A stretch of DNA of 64,000 bases from Anseranas semipalmata (taxonomy: Eukaryota; Chordata; Aves; Anseriformes; Anseranatidae): NCBI GenBank assembly GCA_013399115.1, contig VXAA01005230.1, forward strand, positions 3,156-67,155, written 5' to 3'. This document shows positions 36,260 to 48,376 of this stretch, piece by piece. Under the pieces are notes generated by a model. It saw nothing but the letters and a program-made list of their open reading frames with translations, was not told where the DNA came from and ran no database searches. The number at the start of each line of letters is the position of its first letter. Positions within the stretch are counted from its first letter, which is position 1. The position numbers and the translations under genes are program-made.

Positions 36260-37476
36260 CTAAAAAAGAGAAAAACAGAAGAAACAGAGGATTAGTCAGC
36301 TACTTTCTAAGTTCAGATAAAAACAAAAGTCCCTTCTGTCCTACAGAACATTGAGTTTTGGAAGGGCTGTTAATGTCTACGTAGGGACCTCACATTTGAC
36401 CTCATAAAACTTTATGCTATCAACCTTGTTGGTTCTCCAAAGCCTGCATTTCTCACATTTCTTTTCACAGTTTGCCAGTTCCTCCTTGCCAATTTTTCCT
36501 CCCTCAGCAACTACTGCTCCTCATCTCCAACTTGGCTGTCCATGATGCCCATACAAGGCAGTTTATCAGTCCCCTCTACTCAACTTCTCATTTTATTGAC
36601 AACTCTTGACTGACAACCACAACCATGTCTTCATGTGCCCTTCGAAAAACCTCAGTCCTCCTCACTCTTGTGCCCACTTTCTAACTGACACTGACAAAAA
36701 AATGCCACTACATCTTTCATCCTTCTCCATCTGGATTTTAAAACTTTATTTCCAACTCTCTCAGTAGCCAACCCATGTTTCTGTACTCTGTCTCTCGGTG
36801 GGGCACTAAAAATCCAACAACAGTCTGAAGGAGATTGAACAGCAGTTGTTTCAGTCAACTAGCCTCCACTAAAGCCAAGGAAGCACGGCTGCATTTGTGC
36901 AGGTGCACCTGTTCTGTTGTGGCTCTGCTGCAAAACCTTGCTGTGACTTTAGGTCAAACACCATCATAGTCTCTTTCTGACACATGAAAGGAGTAGGAGT
37001 ATTGTTCAGAAATGCAGTGATCATCTGAAAAAAATGTGGGAGAGACTCAGATACTGTGGAGATGGGCACTATGCTTGGCCCATAAAGACAGAAGAAGAGA
37101 GAAACACAGTGGCTTCAGGCAGGTAAAGGGTTAAAGTCTGAAGAATTTAGATCAAATTTGAATTACATCAGGAGAAATCTAGCTACATGTACGGGGCACC
37201 TAAGATCTGGTCCAGGACATGTGAAAAGATTATTTTATGATTGAAAAATGCTCATCCTAGCATTTTCCACATTGGTCACATGGGACATAGTGGGTGTGTG
37301 CATACACACACATTTCTCAACCACCAGCCCAGTGCTCATGCAATGGTTTCTGTTTAATGCAGCCTGTGGTTTGCCTGGGCCAGGTTTTGCTTCAGCTGGA
37401 AAGCAGTCTTTTCATTCCTTTTTATCACAAGTTTCCAAAAGCTGGGACAGGTGTTAGAAGGATTAAATCCGGGGGG

Positions 37477-37526
37477 AAAAAAAAAAAAAAGAAAAAAAGA
37501 AAAGAAAAGAAAAAAAAAAAGAAGAA
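37477..37526. repeat. A-rich (AAAAG)n tract
   Basis: A run of about 14 A followed by irregular GAAAA and GAAAAAAA units. The lysine-rich reading on the plus strand is a repeat artefact. Confidence 0.9.
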
Positions 37527-37559
37527 GCTGAGGTGCAAGGAAACAAGAGGAGATAACAG

Positions 37560-37920
37560 TTCTCAGTAGAGTCATGGTGTCAGGGTGTGAGAGCAGGGAG
37601 CAGGTGGACTTTGTGCCTCCTACCCATTGAGTCTGCCATGTTCTGTGGAGGTCCAAGCATCAGGCTTTTCAACCTGCTTGCATTGTGCAGACCCTGTGAG
37701 GACAAAGACGAGCCCAATCTGTTTAATGTCAGGATGGCACCAGGGCTGCCATGGAAACCAGCCTTGGCTGCAATTACTCTGCCTTTGATGACTGGCAGCA
37801 ACATGAAACCAAGTGCCACTTCTGGTCATTGTACAGGCTCATACAGACTAATCCTTTCAGAGGTTATCCTAATGAATTAGCAGTTACTGGATTAGATGGG
37901 AGAGAGGCTGCAGCTGAAAG
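37560..37920. promoter_or_regulatory. Conserved-noncoding-element candidate with RFX-like palindrome
   Basis: This GC-richer block stands out from the AT-rich surroundings and is stop-poor on both strands at once, which suggests composition rather than coding. At 37745-37758 the palindrome GCTGCCATGGAAAC matches the RFX X-box pattern (GTNRCC, short spacer, RGYAAC) with two mismatches. Other words include TGCAATTACTCTGCC and TCCTAATGAATTAGCAG. Overlapping open frames of 69-97 codons show no recognisable family. An enhancer-like element is my preferred reading. Confidence 0.3.
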
Positions 37921-39372
37921 CTAACCAAGACTTCCTCTTATATCTATGTTTCTAAGCATCAGTTTTAGTTTTCAGCTATCAAAAGATTTTTTTTTTCTTT
38001 TTAATCATCTGCTCTGTTGATGTCCCATTGATTTGAATGACAGCTTTGTTTGAAGAACTATGAAATTTCATTCTATCTTTTTAAGACTCAGTGTCACTTT
38101 TAGGTTATTGCCAGCTCTCACAGTTGCATTGTGAGGCAGACAATAACAGGTATTTTTCAAGCTGCAAGGACTAGAGTCCTGGGATTATACAACCGAAAAC
38201 AATATGTGACCCAAATCTAATGGCTCAGAAGGCAAATGTAAGGAAACCAAGATTATTTGTCAAGTCCCATTTTAGAGCCAATTTCAGGAGTTTTTGAACA
38301 TTGAGGGTTGAATATATTGCCAATATCATTGCCAATTCCCTAAAACCAAATTTGTCCCGTCTGGTGTTTCAATTATGCAAACAGCACTGTATTCTCAGAC
38401 AGACAGTGTTTACACTTTCAGTAACAGATCTTGTTATCTAAGTTGACATACAAGCAACTGTTAGCTCATTGTAGTTTCTCTGAGCATTTATCATAAAAAA
38501 TTATCATTTTCTTGGGGCCATACAATTAGAATTCACCCTTTAATGTCCTTTGCCATACTTTGAATTATCCATTATCTAAGTTGTTACTAAATACCTACTA
38601 TTCGTTCTCATTTCATTTGCAGTTTCAGAAAGGGTTAATTCACCTAAGTCAATGGATCTAGGTCTTGCTTGCAACAGCATAAAGTAAGAATTAGGACCTC
38701 CACTTTCTAGCCTACTTCAGCAGGTACAAGTCTAATCTTTTCCAAAGTCCACAGAAGTCAACAGAGTAACCCACAGGTTCCTTCAGGAAAAGGCAGCCTG
38801 AACCAGATTCTCAGCTATTGGGCATCTGGTGAAATCAGTAAATCAAAACTCTGGTAGTTTCAGTTAGGCTTCATCTAAGCATCTCACCCGTATAGGTATA
38901 AGCTAGCAGCTGAGGAGAGGGAGTATGAAAGCCTTAAGAAGCCAACAGAATCTATGGGCAGGATGCTAAGATCCCACCCTCCACACACCCCCATTTTGTT
39001 CCTTGCTGCTACTTTTACTGAGCTTTTTCTTCTAGATTTAAGAATTCTCGGCAGTCTGTGTAACAGTAGCTAATGCTTTTTCTTCAACAATAATCTCCTA
39101 GCCACATTACCGGTTTAAGACTCTCGGCCCAAGGACAGAAATATGGCTTGCCATTGAAATTAGTACAAATGTATTAGCATATGTTTTAAAGTCTTGAGAT
39201 TTTTGTTCTGAAGATGTTTTTGTCATCTGAAACCAAATGTGGATTTGAGTTCTGGGAACACCTTTGCCGACTGTGATCTGACCTGAACAGTCCCAGACTG
39301 GATGTGTTTTGGAGATCTGGACTTACTCCTTTCTTGTAAATACATGAGAAAAAGATAAATCTAATATTCAAG

Positions 39373-39391
39373 TATATATATATATATATAN
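39373..39391. repeat. (TA)9 microsatellite ending in an N
   Basis: Nine TA units are followed by an ambiguous base at 39391. The unresolved base at the end of the tract suggests length variation or a polishing failure. Confidence 0.9.
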
Positions 39392-39954
39392 TAGTATACG
39401 GCAGGGCTATCGATGGGTAAGTTTGCATTTTCAGATTTCTTTTAAAAGTTAAGCACAGGGAAACTTCTGATGATGATAGCTAAGTACAGTCAGTGCTCTT
39501 AGTAATGTGATATAAAGTAATGATTCTCTTCCTTCCCCCTATTCTCACTGTTTCCACATACCTAGCAATATGTACAGTACAAGACAAATGCTTCCAAAAA
39601 ATTGAGTACACAGTGTCTATGGAATAACACAGAAAGAAAAAAAAAAAGTCACAGGCAATGGTTTGGAAATTAGTGCAACACAGGTGAAATTTGCTCTTGT
39701 ATCTGTATCTGCAGATACACATATAGCAGAGGTTGCTGTATGTGGACATTACCAGCCAGAGGTCTACAGGTCTGTTGCCATGTATCGTGATACAGTGTGT
39801 TTCCAATTATGTGCTATCTGTGTGGCTTCTATCTAGATCACACATTCAAGTTCATTCATCTGAGCACCCTCAGATGGTACAGATGTATCATCATTTTCTC
39901 AGAGAGACAGGAAATGAAGCAAACATAATGTAAGGCCTCCTTCAGGCTGTATTT

Positions 39955-39957
<3 letters not shown>

Positions 39958-40000
<43 letters not shown>
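39958..40000. repeat. (TAA)14 microsatellite
   Basis: Fourteen perfect TAA units with no interruption. This is the purest trinucleotide array in the window and a likely length-variable locus. Confidence 0.95.
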
Positions 40001-40999
40001 CCTCATAAATATTAAAAAGATAAAAAGCAAAAACAAAAATATACCAGAAGTGCAAACAGTAGGATCACTGAGATGCAGACTATTTAAATGAATTCAAGTT
40101 TGACTGAAGACATAGGTCTGTTCACCTTGATGCCACTTATAACACCTTCCATGATCATTTGATCTTTATATTTTAATTCCAATGAGACATACTACCCTCT
40201 AAATTAAAAGATGATCTATTATCCCAACCTTCCAAAAATGCTTATTCATCTAAACCTAGAGTGATTCTGAAAACTTTGCATTAAGTACGAATTTGTAACA
40301 AAAAAAGCAAGATGACCCACTAGAAAAACAAGCTTATGAATGCTATACATATTTTAAGTCTATTTGTAACTTGTGTGTATAAAGTTTGGCTAATGAAACC
40401 CATTTCATTTAAGTAAGATGGTCTCCTTCTGCATTATATTTCTGCTTACTATTCATAGCCTGCTTGGGCAATACTCTGTTAAAATCCCATTTTAAAACCT
40501 ATGCTTGTTAGATGACATTTTAACGTAGTCAGTATTCATCTCCAGAATTTTTCATATGAAAGAACTGTGTCTGTTCTGCAGAGATAAAACAATAACACAC
40601 ACATATTCAAAACCTCTCACAAGGGGGTAGAGGTTCAATACTAACGTTTCTGTTCTTTGTGCTTCTTCATTAAGTAGTTTGTTAATTAAAAGCCCTTTTG
40701 GGGTTTTGTTTGACAGAAGCAAAGCATTTGATCTGCTAAACCCTTTATACCTGGTCAGATGCTCATCCCTCTCATCCTCCATCACCAAGAGACCACCTAG
40801 AATCCTCCTCAAACACAAGTTCTGCTTGGGAGCCCACAGAGATATTTGCCCAGCCTGAATTTATATTAGCAAATACAGCACATTTACCTCACCTCCCACC
40901 CTCACTTTGTCAAAGGATGTCTTTTCACTTGCAGTAGGATATTAACAGCCCTAGGGAAACCTTCTCCTGGCCTTGTCTGTGAAAGGTGGTGCAAGTCAC

Positions 41000-41400
41000 A
41001 ATTTAAGCACAGCTGGGCAACTGCTGCCCAAACATTAATATCTGTGATAGATGAGTTTATTTAAAGGCTCTATCAGATATTAATGACTGTCTCACAACAC
41101 CTGCTTCCCCACCACCACGAGAAGGTCGTCAAACTGGTGAAACACCAGCCATCACTCATCAGCAAAGCATTTATAATTGGCTAATTGTTAACTTTCAGAC
41201 CTACTCTTATGCTCTTTCTGTTTATGTGCCAACCCATGAAAAATGAGGGGGCACATATTTATGTCACCTGATTGCAAACATATGCCAATATTTACTTTTA
41301 CTTTTTGATGCTGTTCCTGCTCCCCTTGAATACAAGTGATTACAAGGAGAATAAAAGAAAACCAGATTAAACTGGCAAGCTGACTTTTCCATGTACTTCT
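41000..41400. promoter_or_regulatory. Conserved-noncoding-element candidate
   Basis: Repeat-free block with TTAATATCTGTGATAGATGA and, shortly after, CTCTATCAGATATTAATGAC, which are partly inverted relative to each other and could form an imperfect palindrome around TTTATTTAAAGG. Further along it has ATTTATAATTGGCTAATTG. There is no notable open frame. The texture suggests conserved regulatory DNA; no proof is available from the window. Confidence 0.28.
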
Positions 41401-42192
41401 GCAGACACAGCCTTTTTCACAAGTATCTATAAAGGCAAGGAATCATCCTACACAACTTAATTCATTAGAAGCTAAACACCTGGTATCACATGTCAAGGCT
41501 GACAGTACATCAAGCTGGCATGTCAAAAAGTGATTCATTCCTCTTATCTTAGCATGGGACTAGAAGTGCATCTCTGTCTCTGCACTTAATATAGAAACAG
41601 CTGACTCAGCTGACCTGTGGATGGCTAAAGATAAAAAGGCTGAATCCCTCCCTCAGCTCTATGATATAGACCAGCTGAGATCCCAACCAGCTGCATCAAA
41701 ACCAATCTCAGTCACCAGGAAATAGAGGTGACCTTGGCTCTCATTCAAAATCATCTTGCTCTCGCATTTTACTAAGTGAAAGTCAAGATGACAATTAAAG
41801 GAGCAATGGTACCAGACACTACAGCAACTCCAAAAGGAACCACATATACAGTCTGGGCACAGGCAGGCTCCTCTGGGATTGAATGAACAAAAAAAACTCT
41901 TCCAGAATGGCCTGGGTGGCAAATGATCCTCTCTCATTTTCCCATTCATTAGAGAAATGACGGTCACTACTCACCTACAGGATTCAACTCTGTACCTCCA
42001 AAATTATGTCCCAGATGCACAAAATGACTTAGAACTAGGTCATGTCACAAGACATCTGACGTTCTCTAGCAGTGTTTTATTTTTCATAACTTTCTGCTAC
42101 TATTTACTTACCTCAATTTTCTAGAAATCTCAAGCAATCTCTAAAATGATTACCTTCCACTCGCAGAAAAGATTTACAGTAACTTCAAAGAC

Positions 42193-42370
42193 AAAAAAAA
42201 AAAAAAAGAAAAAAAAGAAAAAAAGGAAAAAAAAGAAAAAAAAAGAAAAAATGAAAAAAAGAAAAATTCTGTTGAGGTTTTCCCTCTCAAAAAGAGGAAA
42301 ATGAAAGTAATAGTGGTCAATTATTAAAATGAATCCAAGAAAGGAAAAAAAAAAAAAAAAGAAAGAAAAA
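42193..42370. repeat. Paired A-rich tracts
   Basis: Two purine-rich arrays, 42193-42267 (irregular GAAAAAA units) and 42345-42370, are separated by about 77 bases of ordinary sequence. They are similar in type to the tract at 13117-13350 but shorter. Confidence 0.88.
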
Positions 42371-43799
42371 TCAGGTGTAGAGCTTCATTAGCATATAGCA
42401 GGTATGTTTAGAATATAAATATTTTTATATATATTTTTAACTGAGAAATATGCAAGAAATTGCAATGCTGCACACTCAAGATCTAAGTACTGATTGACAT
42501 ACCTCTAAAATGGGCACAAAATTAAAATGTTGCAAATAGACAACAGCTGCATTGATAATTTATCAGCTCTAAGGAACATTTATTCCTAGAGTTCTTGCTC
42601 ATGACTTATCCATAGAGTCAGACAATATGATATGAACAGACTCCCCAGGCTGATAACTTTGGTTTCAGAGTCAAAGTCTGGGAAAAAAATATTATGCCTT
42701 TACAGGTACTCATTACAATGCATACAATTAAAAAGAACAGTGAATTTGCCCATGGCATATACAAACTGTAAATAGTTGTATGTTCTGAAAGAAAGGAATA
42801 TAAAATATAGAATAATTATGGAAAGCATTTTACAATGATGAAGTAATACTTTACACATTATTCTAAAAGTTATTTCACTATTATTCTGAGAAAAAAAGGA
42901 AGGACAAGGAAGTTACAAGGAAGGACATTTTTTTTCGTCCATTATCTCTAGATAGTTTCCACAGGTAGCATGCTTTAAAGTACATAGCATTTAATGAGGA
43001 AATAAAAAGGGCTTGATAATATCAAAGAAAAAAAAATACAGTATTACCTGAATCAACCTTTTTTGTCTTGTTCACAAGATATTGTAGCCCCCTCCACATA
43101 CACAAAATTTTTCAATTTCTGATTGATGTCAACTGGGATTTATTTCTCTATTATTAGTTCTGAAACTGTAAAATTCATTATCTTTATTGGTCTAAAAAGC
43201 AATTCCTTCTAATTTCATAATATAAATGGTTCTTTCCTTCCACTGATTTTTTCTTTTTTTTTTTAAGTCTAATTCACTCCTGAGACCACAAATGATTATT
43301 TCTATTCTAAATATCAACTATGATTCAATACAGAAATTTCATAGCTCTCTGTTTTTTTAAGCACCATACGCTTTTCTTTTAGGCTAATTTCAAAGTTGAA
43401 ACTAGAGGAATCACTCTTTTACCTCCTCACCTCTTTTTATGTCCCTCTAATGCTCCCAGGCTATCCTTATGAATCTTCTGGACTGACAACAGGAATATTT
43501 CTAAACAGAGTAACCATGATGTTGATTAAGATTTATTACATAAATTGTTAAAGGACCCAAAACAAATACTGAATGCGTTTTCAGTCATGATCTTTTATTT
43601 CAAGCAGCTTGTTATGTGTTGTCAAATACAATAGATTCAGTAAGAAAACTCCAGAATTAGGCAAATCTGGTGACTGTTGATTGTTTTGCACACAATGTAC
43701 AGCACCACCAATATATTTGCCAGCAAATATAGCTCCCCAGTATAGGTCCCAGTAAATTGCCCACACCAGCAAAGCTGGCAGATTAGGGAGCGACAACGA

Positions 43800-44977
43800 C
43801 AAACTCTGTAAGGTGAGAGCTATCTACCTGGACTTGTGCAAAGCATTTGACACTGTCCTGCATGACATCCTTGTGTCTAAATTGGAGAGACATGGATTTG
43901 ATGGATGGACCACTCAGTGGATAAGGAATTGGCTGGATGGTCACACTCAAAGAGTTGCAGTCAATGTTTTGATGTCCACGTGGAGACCAGTGATGAGTGC
44001 TGTCCCTCACAGGTTGGTATTGGGACTAGCATCATTTAACATATTTGTTGGCAACATGGACAGTGGGATTGAGTGCACCCTCAGCAAGTCTGCCGAAGAC
44101 ACCAAGCTATGTGGTGCAGTGGACATGCTGGAGGGAAGGGATGCCATCCAGAGGGACCTGGACAGGCTTGAGAGGTGGGCCTGTGTGAACCACATGAAGT
44201 TCAACAAGGCCAAGTGCAAGGTCCTGCACCAGGGTCGAGGCAATCCAAAGCACAAATACAGGCTGGGTGGAGAAGGGATTGAGAGTAGCCCTGAGGAGAA
44301 GGACCTGGGTGTGTTGGTTGACAAGAAGCTCAACATGACCTGGAATGTGTGCTTGCAGCCCAGAAGGTCAACTGTATCCTGGGCTGTATCAAAAGAAGCA
44401 TGACCAGCAGGTCAAGGGAGGTGATTTTCCGTCTCTACTCTGCTCTCGTGAGACCCCACCTGGAGTATTGCGTTCAGCTCTGGGGCCCCCAACATAAGAA
44501 GGACATAGACCTGTTGGAGCAAGTCCAGAGGAGGGCCACAGAGATGATCTGAGGGGTACAGCACCTCTCCTATGAAGACAGGCTAAAAGAGTTGGGGTTG
44601 TTCAGCCTGGAGAAGAGAAGGCTCCAGGGAGACCTTGTAGCAGCCTTCTAGTACCTAAAGGGGGCATCAGGAAAGCTGGAGAGGGACTCTTTGAAAGGGA
44701 GTGTAGTGATAGGATCAAGTGTAATGGCTTTAAGCTGAGAGAGGATAGATTTAAATGAGATATTAGGAAGAAATTTTTTACTCAGAGGGTGGTGAGGCAC
44801 TGGAACAGGTTGCCCAGAGAAGCTGTGGATGCTCCATCCCTGGAAATGTTCAAGGCCAGGTTGGATGGGGCTTTGAGCAACCTAGTCTAGTGCAAGTTAT
44901 CCCTTCCCATGGCAGGGTGATTGGAACGAAATGATCTTTAAAGTCCCTTCCAACCCAAACCATTCTGTGATTCTATG
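43800..44977 (+). mobile_element. CR1 LINE, 5'-truncated, with reverse transcriptase region
   Basis: A plus-strand CR1 copy enters ORF2 in the reverse transcriptase domain ([13 protein letters not shown]) and runs to the classical avian 3' end. That end has GTCCCTTCCAACCCAAACC followed by ATTCTGTGATTCTATG. The ORF2 stop at 44888-44890 is followed by an 87-base untranslated tail. The 5' boundary near 43800 is approximate, since the upstream DNA shows no CR1 sequence. One base deletion and several stops make it inactive. Its sequence differs clearly from the other three copies, so it belongs to another CR1 subfamily. Confidence 0.95.
43801..44890 (+). pseudogene. CR1 ORF2 reverse transcriptase remnant, frameshifted
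   Basis: From the reverse transcriptase part of ORF2 onward. The block with the first catalytic aspartate is kept as YLDLCKAFD. The SGVPQGS-like block is worn to SAVPHRL and the catalytic FADD box to SAED, losing one metal-binding aspartate. One frame is open to 44403. A single-base deletion at about 44341-44344 moves the true frame, which then continues with [17 protein letters not shown] and LEYCVQLWGPQ. A TGA at 44550-44552 replaces an expected arginine, and a TAG at 44649-44651 an expected glutamine. A further frameshift follows before the terminal [13 protein letters not shown] region. The open-frame start at 43813 is GTG, not a true start codon. Confidence 0.93.
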
Positions 44978-47028
44978 TTTTTACATTTTTTTTTTCTCCC
45001 ACATTTTAAAATGCATGCAAAGAATGTACTTTAAGTTGTCAAAAGTAAAATGTTTTATACACATTTCAGTTTTGGACCCTTTTATTTGGAATATTGTATG
45101 AAATGCACAATTATTTGTAGCAGGTTTCTTTTTCCACAGAAAAAACTACATTATGCATGACTAGTATCTATGTTTAATAATTTAGCCAAGGAAAACCTGG
45201 GACGTACTTGTAATGAGGCCAAGAGAAAAAAGGTAACGGATTTCAACATTACAAGATGCAGTCCATGAAACCCTAAATCAGAGAATAATTAGATATAAAC
45301 TTAAATTCTGCCCTAAATCAGTAGTCTTACCCATTTAATAACATACAATGAATGAAATATTAACTTTATTTCAATGGTAGTTAAGCAACTGAATACACTG
45401 TTTAATGCAATTTCTGAGTCAGCACCTTGAAAAGTTATTCTATTTATCTCAGTCTGTATATAGGTTTTTGCCTTTATACTAAGCAGCAAATAATGTAGTT
45501 TAAATTAAATTCAGAAGAACAAATTCTAAAAAGTCTATGAAACAGAAAAATTTATGATCTAACAGTCCTAAGTCACCATCCCACATGTCACAAACCCTAT
45601 GTTTACTTAAACAATATAATGTTGGCTAATGAAGAAATCCAGCAAACCATTCCTATTATGCAATGTGGTTATTGAATTTAGCCTGTTTTACCACATGCTC
45701 CCACCACTGACCAATTTTTTTCACAGAATCGATCAGTGGGTTGAAACTTTATTATGAATAAGCCAGATAAACATATTCCACCTGTGAATTGTCCTTTATC
45801 AATCACTGTCTGTTCCCCTTCCTCTCCTCTGCTTATTTGATGTTAATAGTTTTAAACACAAAACCATTTCTATTTTGTCCAGACTGTTTTACTCAATATT
45901 GCTGGTAGTTCTCACAATACTTATTTAAAGAAAAAGACCTTCTCATGTCTGCTTTCTTCATATAATACCAAAGCAAGAGAGAACAGCTAACAATTAACCT
46001 CAAAATTGGACTCAAAATTAGTCAGAGAAAGACTGGAAAATATCTTAATATATTACAAAAATTCCAAGTGAGTAAGTTGGAGGAGGCGTATTAAAATTAT
46101 GCTCGATAGGAAAGCAAAAACATGTCATAAACAGCAGTAGAATTTTAAAATAATTCTTGTTTAAAGAACAACAGTGAACTTCTGTATAACTAACTGAGAC
46201 AGTCCTAATACTGTACTGCAATAAAAATAAATATAGTTGATCACAATGCAGATGACTGAGGATTATTTCACATATTTAGAGAGAGGAAGGAGAAAGGGGT
46301 TGGAAAAAAGGTAAGAGATCTTTCCCTGTAGCAGCAAGACTAGATGAGTGTCATTCATATTAGTAGGACTCTAATATTAAGTACAGGAGAAATAATAAAA
46401 TCCAGAATCATCACAGAAGAAAGTTTACATCTGTATCAGAATTAAGACTGCAAAGAGACTCCAAGCCTCCAACACAGTCAGAACCAAGACATTAGTACTA
46501 TTACTTGCCACATTGTCCTATTCAGTATTTCCAGGTCTGAAAATCCCTAGTCTGACATGAGATTTAAATTTGTTCAGTTCTACTACTAATTTAAAATCTC
46601 TGCAGCTTTCAAAAATTATTTAGAGGTGAGATGAAGAGACAACATGCCTGGCATATATTTTACTTTTAGATCCAAGGCCATCCACAGCTGTCAAAAAAAA
46701 AATCTCTCAGAAGAACATGGGTAATATATGGTGTGGAGCAGTCACACTAGTAGCTGGTAACAGCACCAACTCCAGCATTAGTCTATTCCCTTGGATAGGT
46801 CAGCCAACTCAAATTAAAAGTACACCTATACACAGGTTAAGAAATGCTTTATGCTTGGGGGGATGTAGAAGGTACTTAGATGTATGCAGAAAGGATCTGA
46901 GAGATGGGCAGCAACAGTCAAGGAAGACTTCAGTTACACTGTAACTAGACACTATATCTAAGGAGTGCAGGTACTTTGAAGTTATCCTAGATTACTTTGT
47001 TCATAGAAGGCCAACTTGTTTCTTTTCG

Positions 47029-47068
47029 TTTATTTGTTTGTTTTGTTGTTGTTGTTTTGTTTGTTTTT
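47029..47068. repeat. (TTTG)n/(TTG)n tract
   Basis: Mixed TTTG and TTG units, complementary in type to the CAAA/CAA tracts elsewhere in the window. Confidence 0.88.
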
Positions 47069-48348
47069 AAACAAGCATCTGCCTCCCCATCTTCCAGACA
47101 GGCTATCTGGTCAAAAATCCCACACCCCTCCTCCAGGCAATGCTCCCAAATTTCCTTGTGCAGAAAGCAAGAGTACCTCACACTTAGAGCATGATAAGCA
47201 GGTGCCCTGTTGCCTCGTGTGGACTTGAGAAGTGTTTCTGTGATTGCTACTTGAGATGCAGTCCAAGTGATGTAAAGAAGAAGCAGTCTGAGTTTAACAG
47301 CAGTCTAATAAAAACAGGAGCTTTGTGTCTGGCAAGTTAAGAGCAGAGACCAAGCACAATGGGAATTTTCTCCTCCTCCAACCAGTGCAGGCAACTGAAT
47401 GTCAGCAGCATGTGTCGTAGTTGCCTGCAGCTCTTACATTCAACTCCATTGTGCTAAAATATCAAACAGGATCTTTGCCATTCGCATAAACATTTTAGAG
47501 ATGCTTCAGGGAATACACTTCAGTCTGTATAGTTCTGCTAGTTCTTGTCTTGTAACACAGGAAAGATCCCTCAGAAACAACAACAACAAAAAAAAACACA
47601 GACTGTGACTTATAGCACAGACTACGGTTTCAGCTGTAAACAAATGAGGTTTTGGAAGGGTGGTGAGGAAAGGAGTCAAGATTGGAGAACCTAGAGAAAG
47701 GTCAGACACTTCCCTTAAACATGCAGCTCTTTGAAAACAAAACACATGCCACACAGCACTCTTAAAAAATATTTGTAACATTGTTCCTGCAGAATTTGTA
47801 ATTTCATATCCAAAGTTCCCAAGCAGCAGCAGAAGGCAGTTGTACAGATCCCAGAAACGTGTGGGAGACTTCAAGGTCCAACTCAGTATAAAGAAAGAAA
47901 TGCTTGCTTCCCTTTGGCTCTCTCCATGTGTACCAGGGTGGTGATCACATGAAATGAGAGAAGACAACAGTCACTCCAAGCAAGTCATGTTTTGTAGCTG
48001 CATGGCCTATGTGAGATAGTATTCTTCAAGAAAGCATTCTCTAAAGAATCAGTATTCCTCCTCATGTTAAATCTAGCAGCCTCTAAGACATTGCATTCTG
48101 TCCTGTGTTCCCATGAGTGTAAACAACTGATATTGGAAAGGATCAAAGTACTAAATGAACAACCAAAGTTCATAACCAACAGAGAACTCAGCAAAAGAAA
48201 AATATCGCAGCAATGGTCTGTATTTTTCCCCACATGGTTAGGTAGTCTTTGATTTAAAAAGACTGAGATGTACAGCTTTGTATAGAGACTCTATTCCCAT
48301 TCCAGCTCTTTTCTTAGACAGACTTTACATAGCGGACAACAAGTTACT

Positions 48349-48376
48349 CACACACACACATACACACACACACACA
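48349..48376. repeat. (CA)n microsatellite
   Basis: Dinucleotide CA array with one interruption at 48361, where a C is replaced by T. Confidence 0.92.

Larger units (their letters stand above)
32061..43799. other. Gene-poor unique stretch with microsatellites
   Basis: No recognisable gene. Two splice-bounded exon candidates, three conserved-element candidates and several microsatellites are listed separately. A T19 run (33896-33914) and an A14 run (33957-33970) lie 42 bases apart and could pair. Runs of A in a purine context recur at 42193-42267 and 42345-42370. Remaining open frames are short or follow simple repeats. Confidence 0.55.

Noticed and set aside
39958..40000. Regular repeats as a possible CRISPR or satellite array
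   Set aside because: It is a plain TAA microsatellite. No direct repeats with unique spacers occur anywhere in the window.
47506..47967. Longest non-CR1 open frame (153 codons, minus)
   Set aside because: Its first codon is TTG, the leucine/phenylalanine runs come partly from simple sequence, no domain is visible, and one frame of this length is expected by chance in 64 kb of two-strand sequence.
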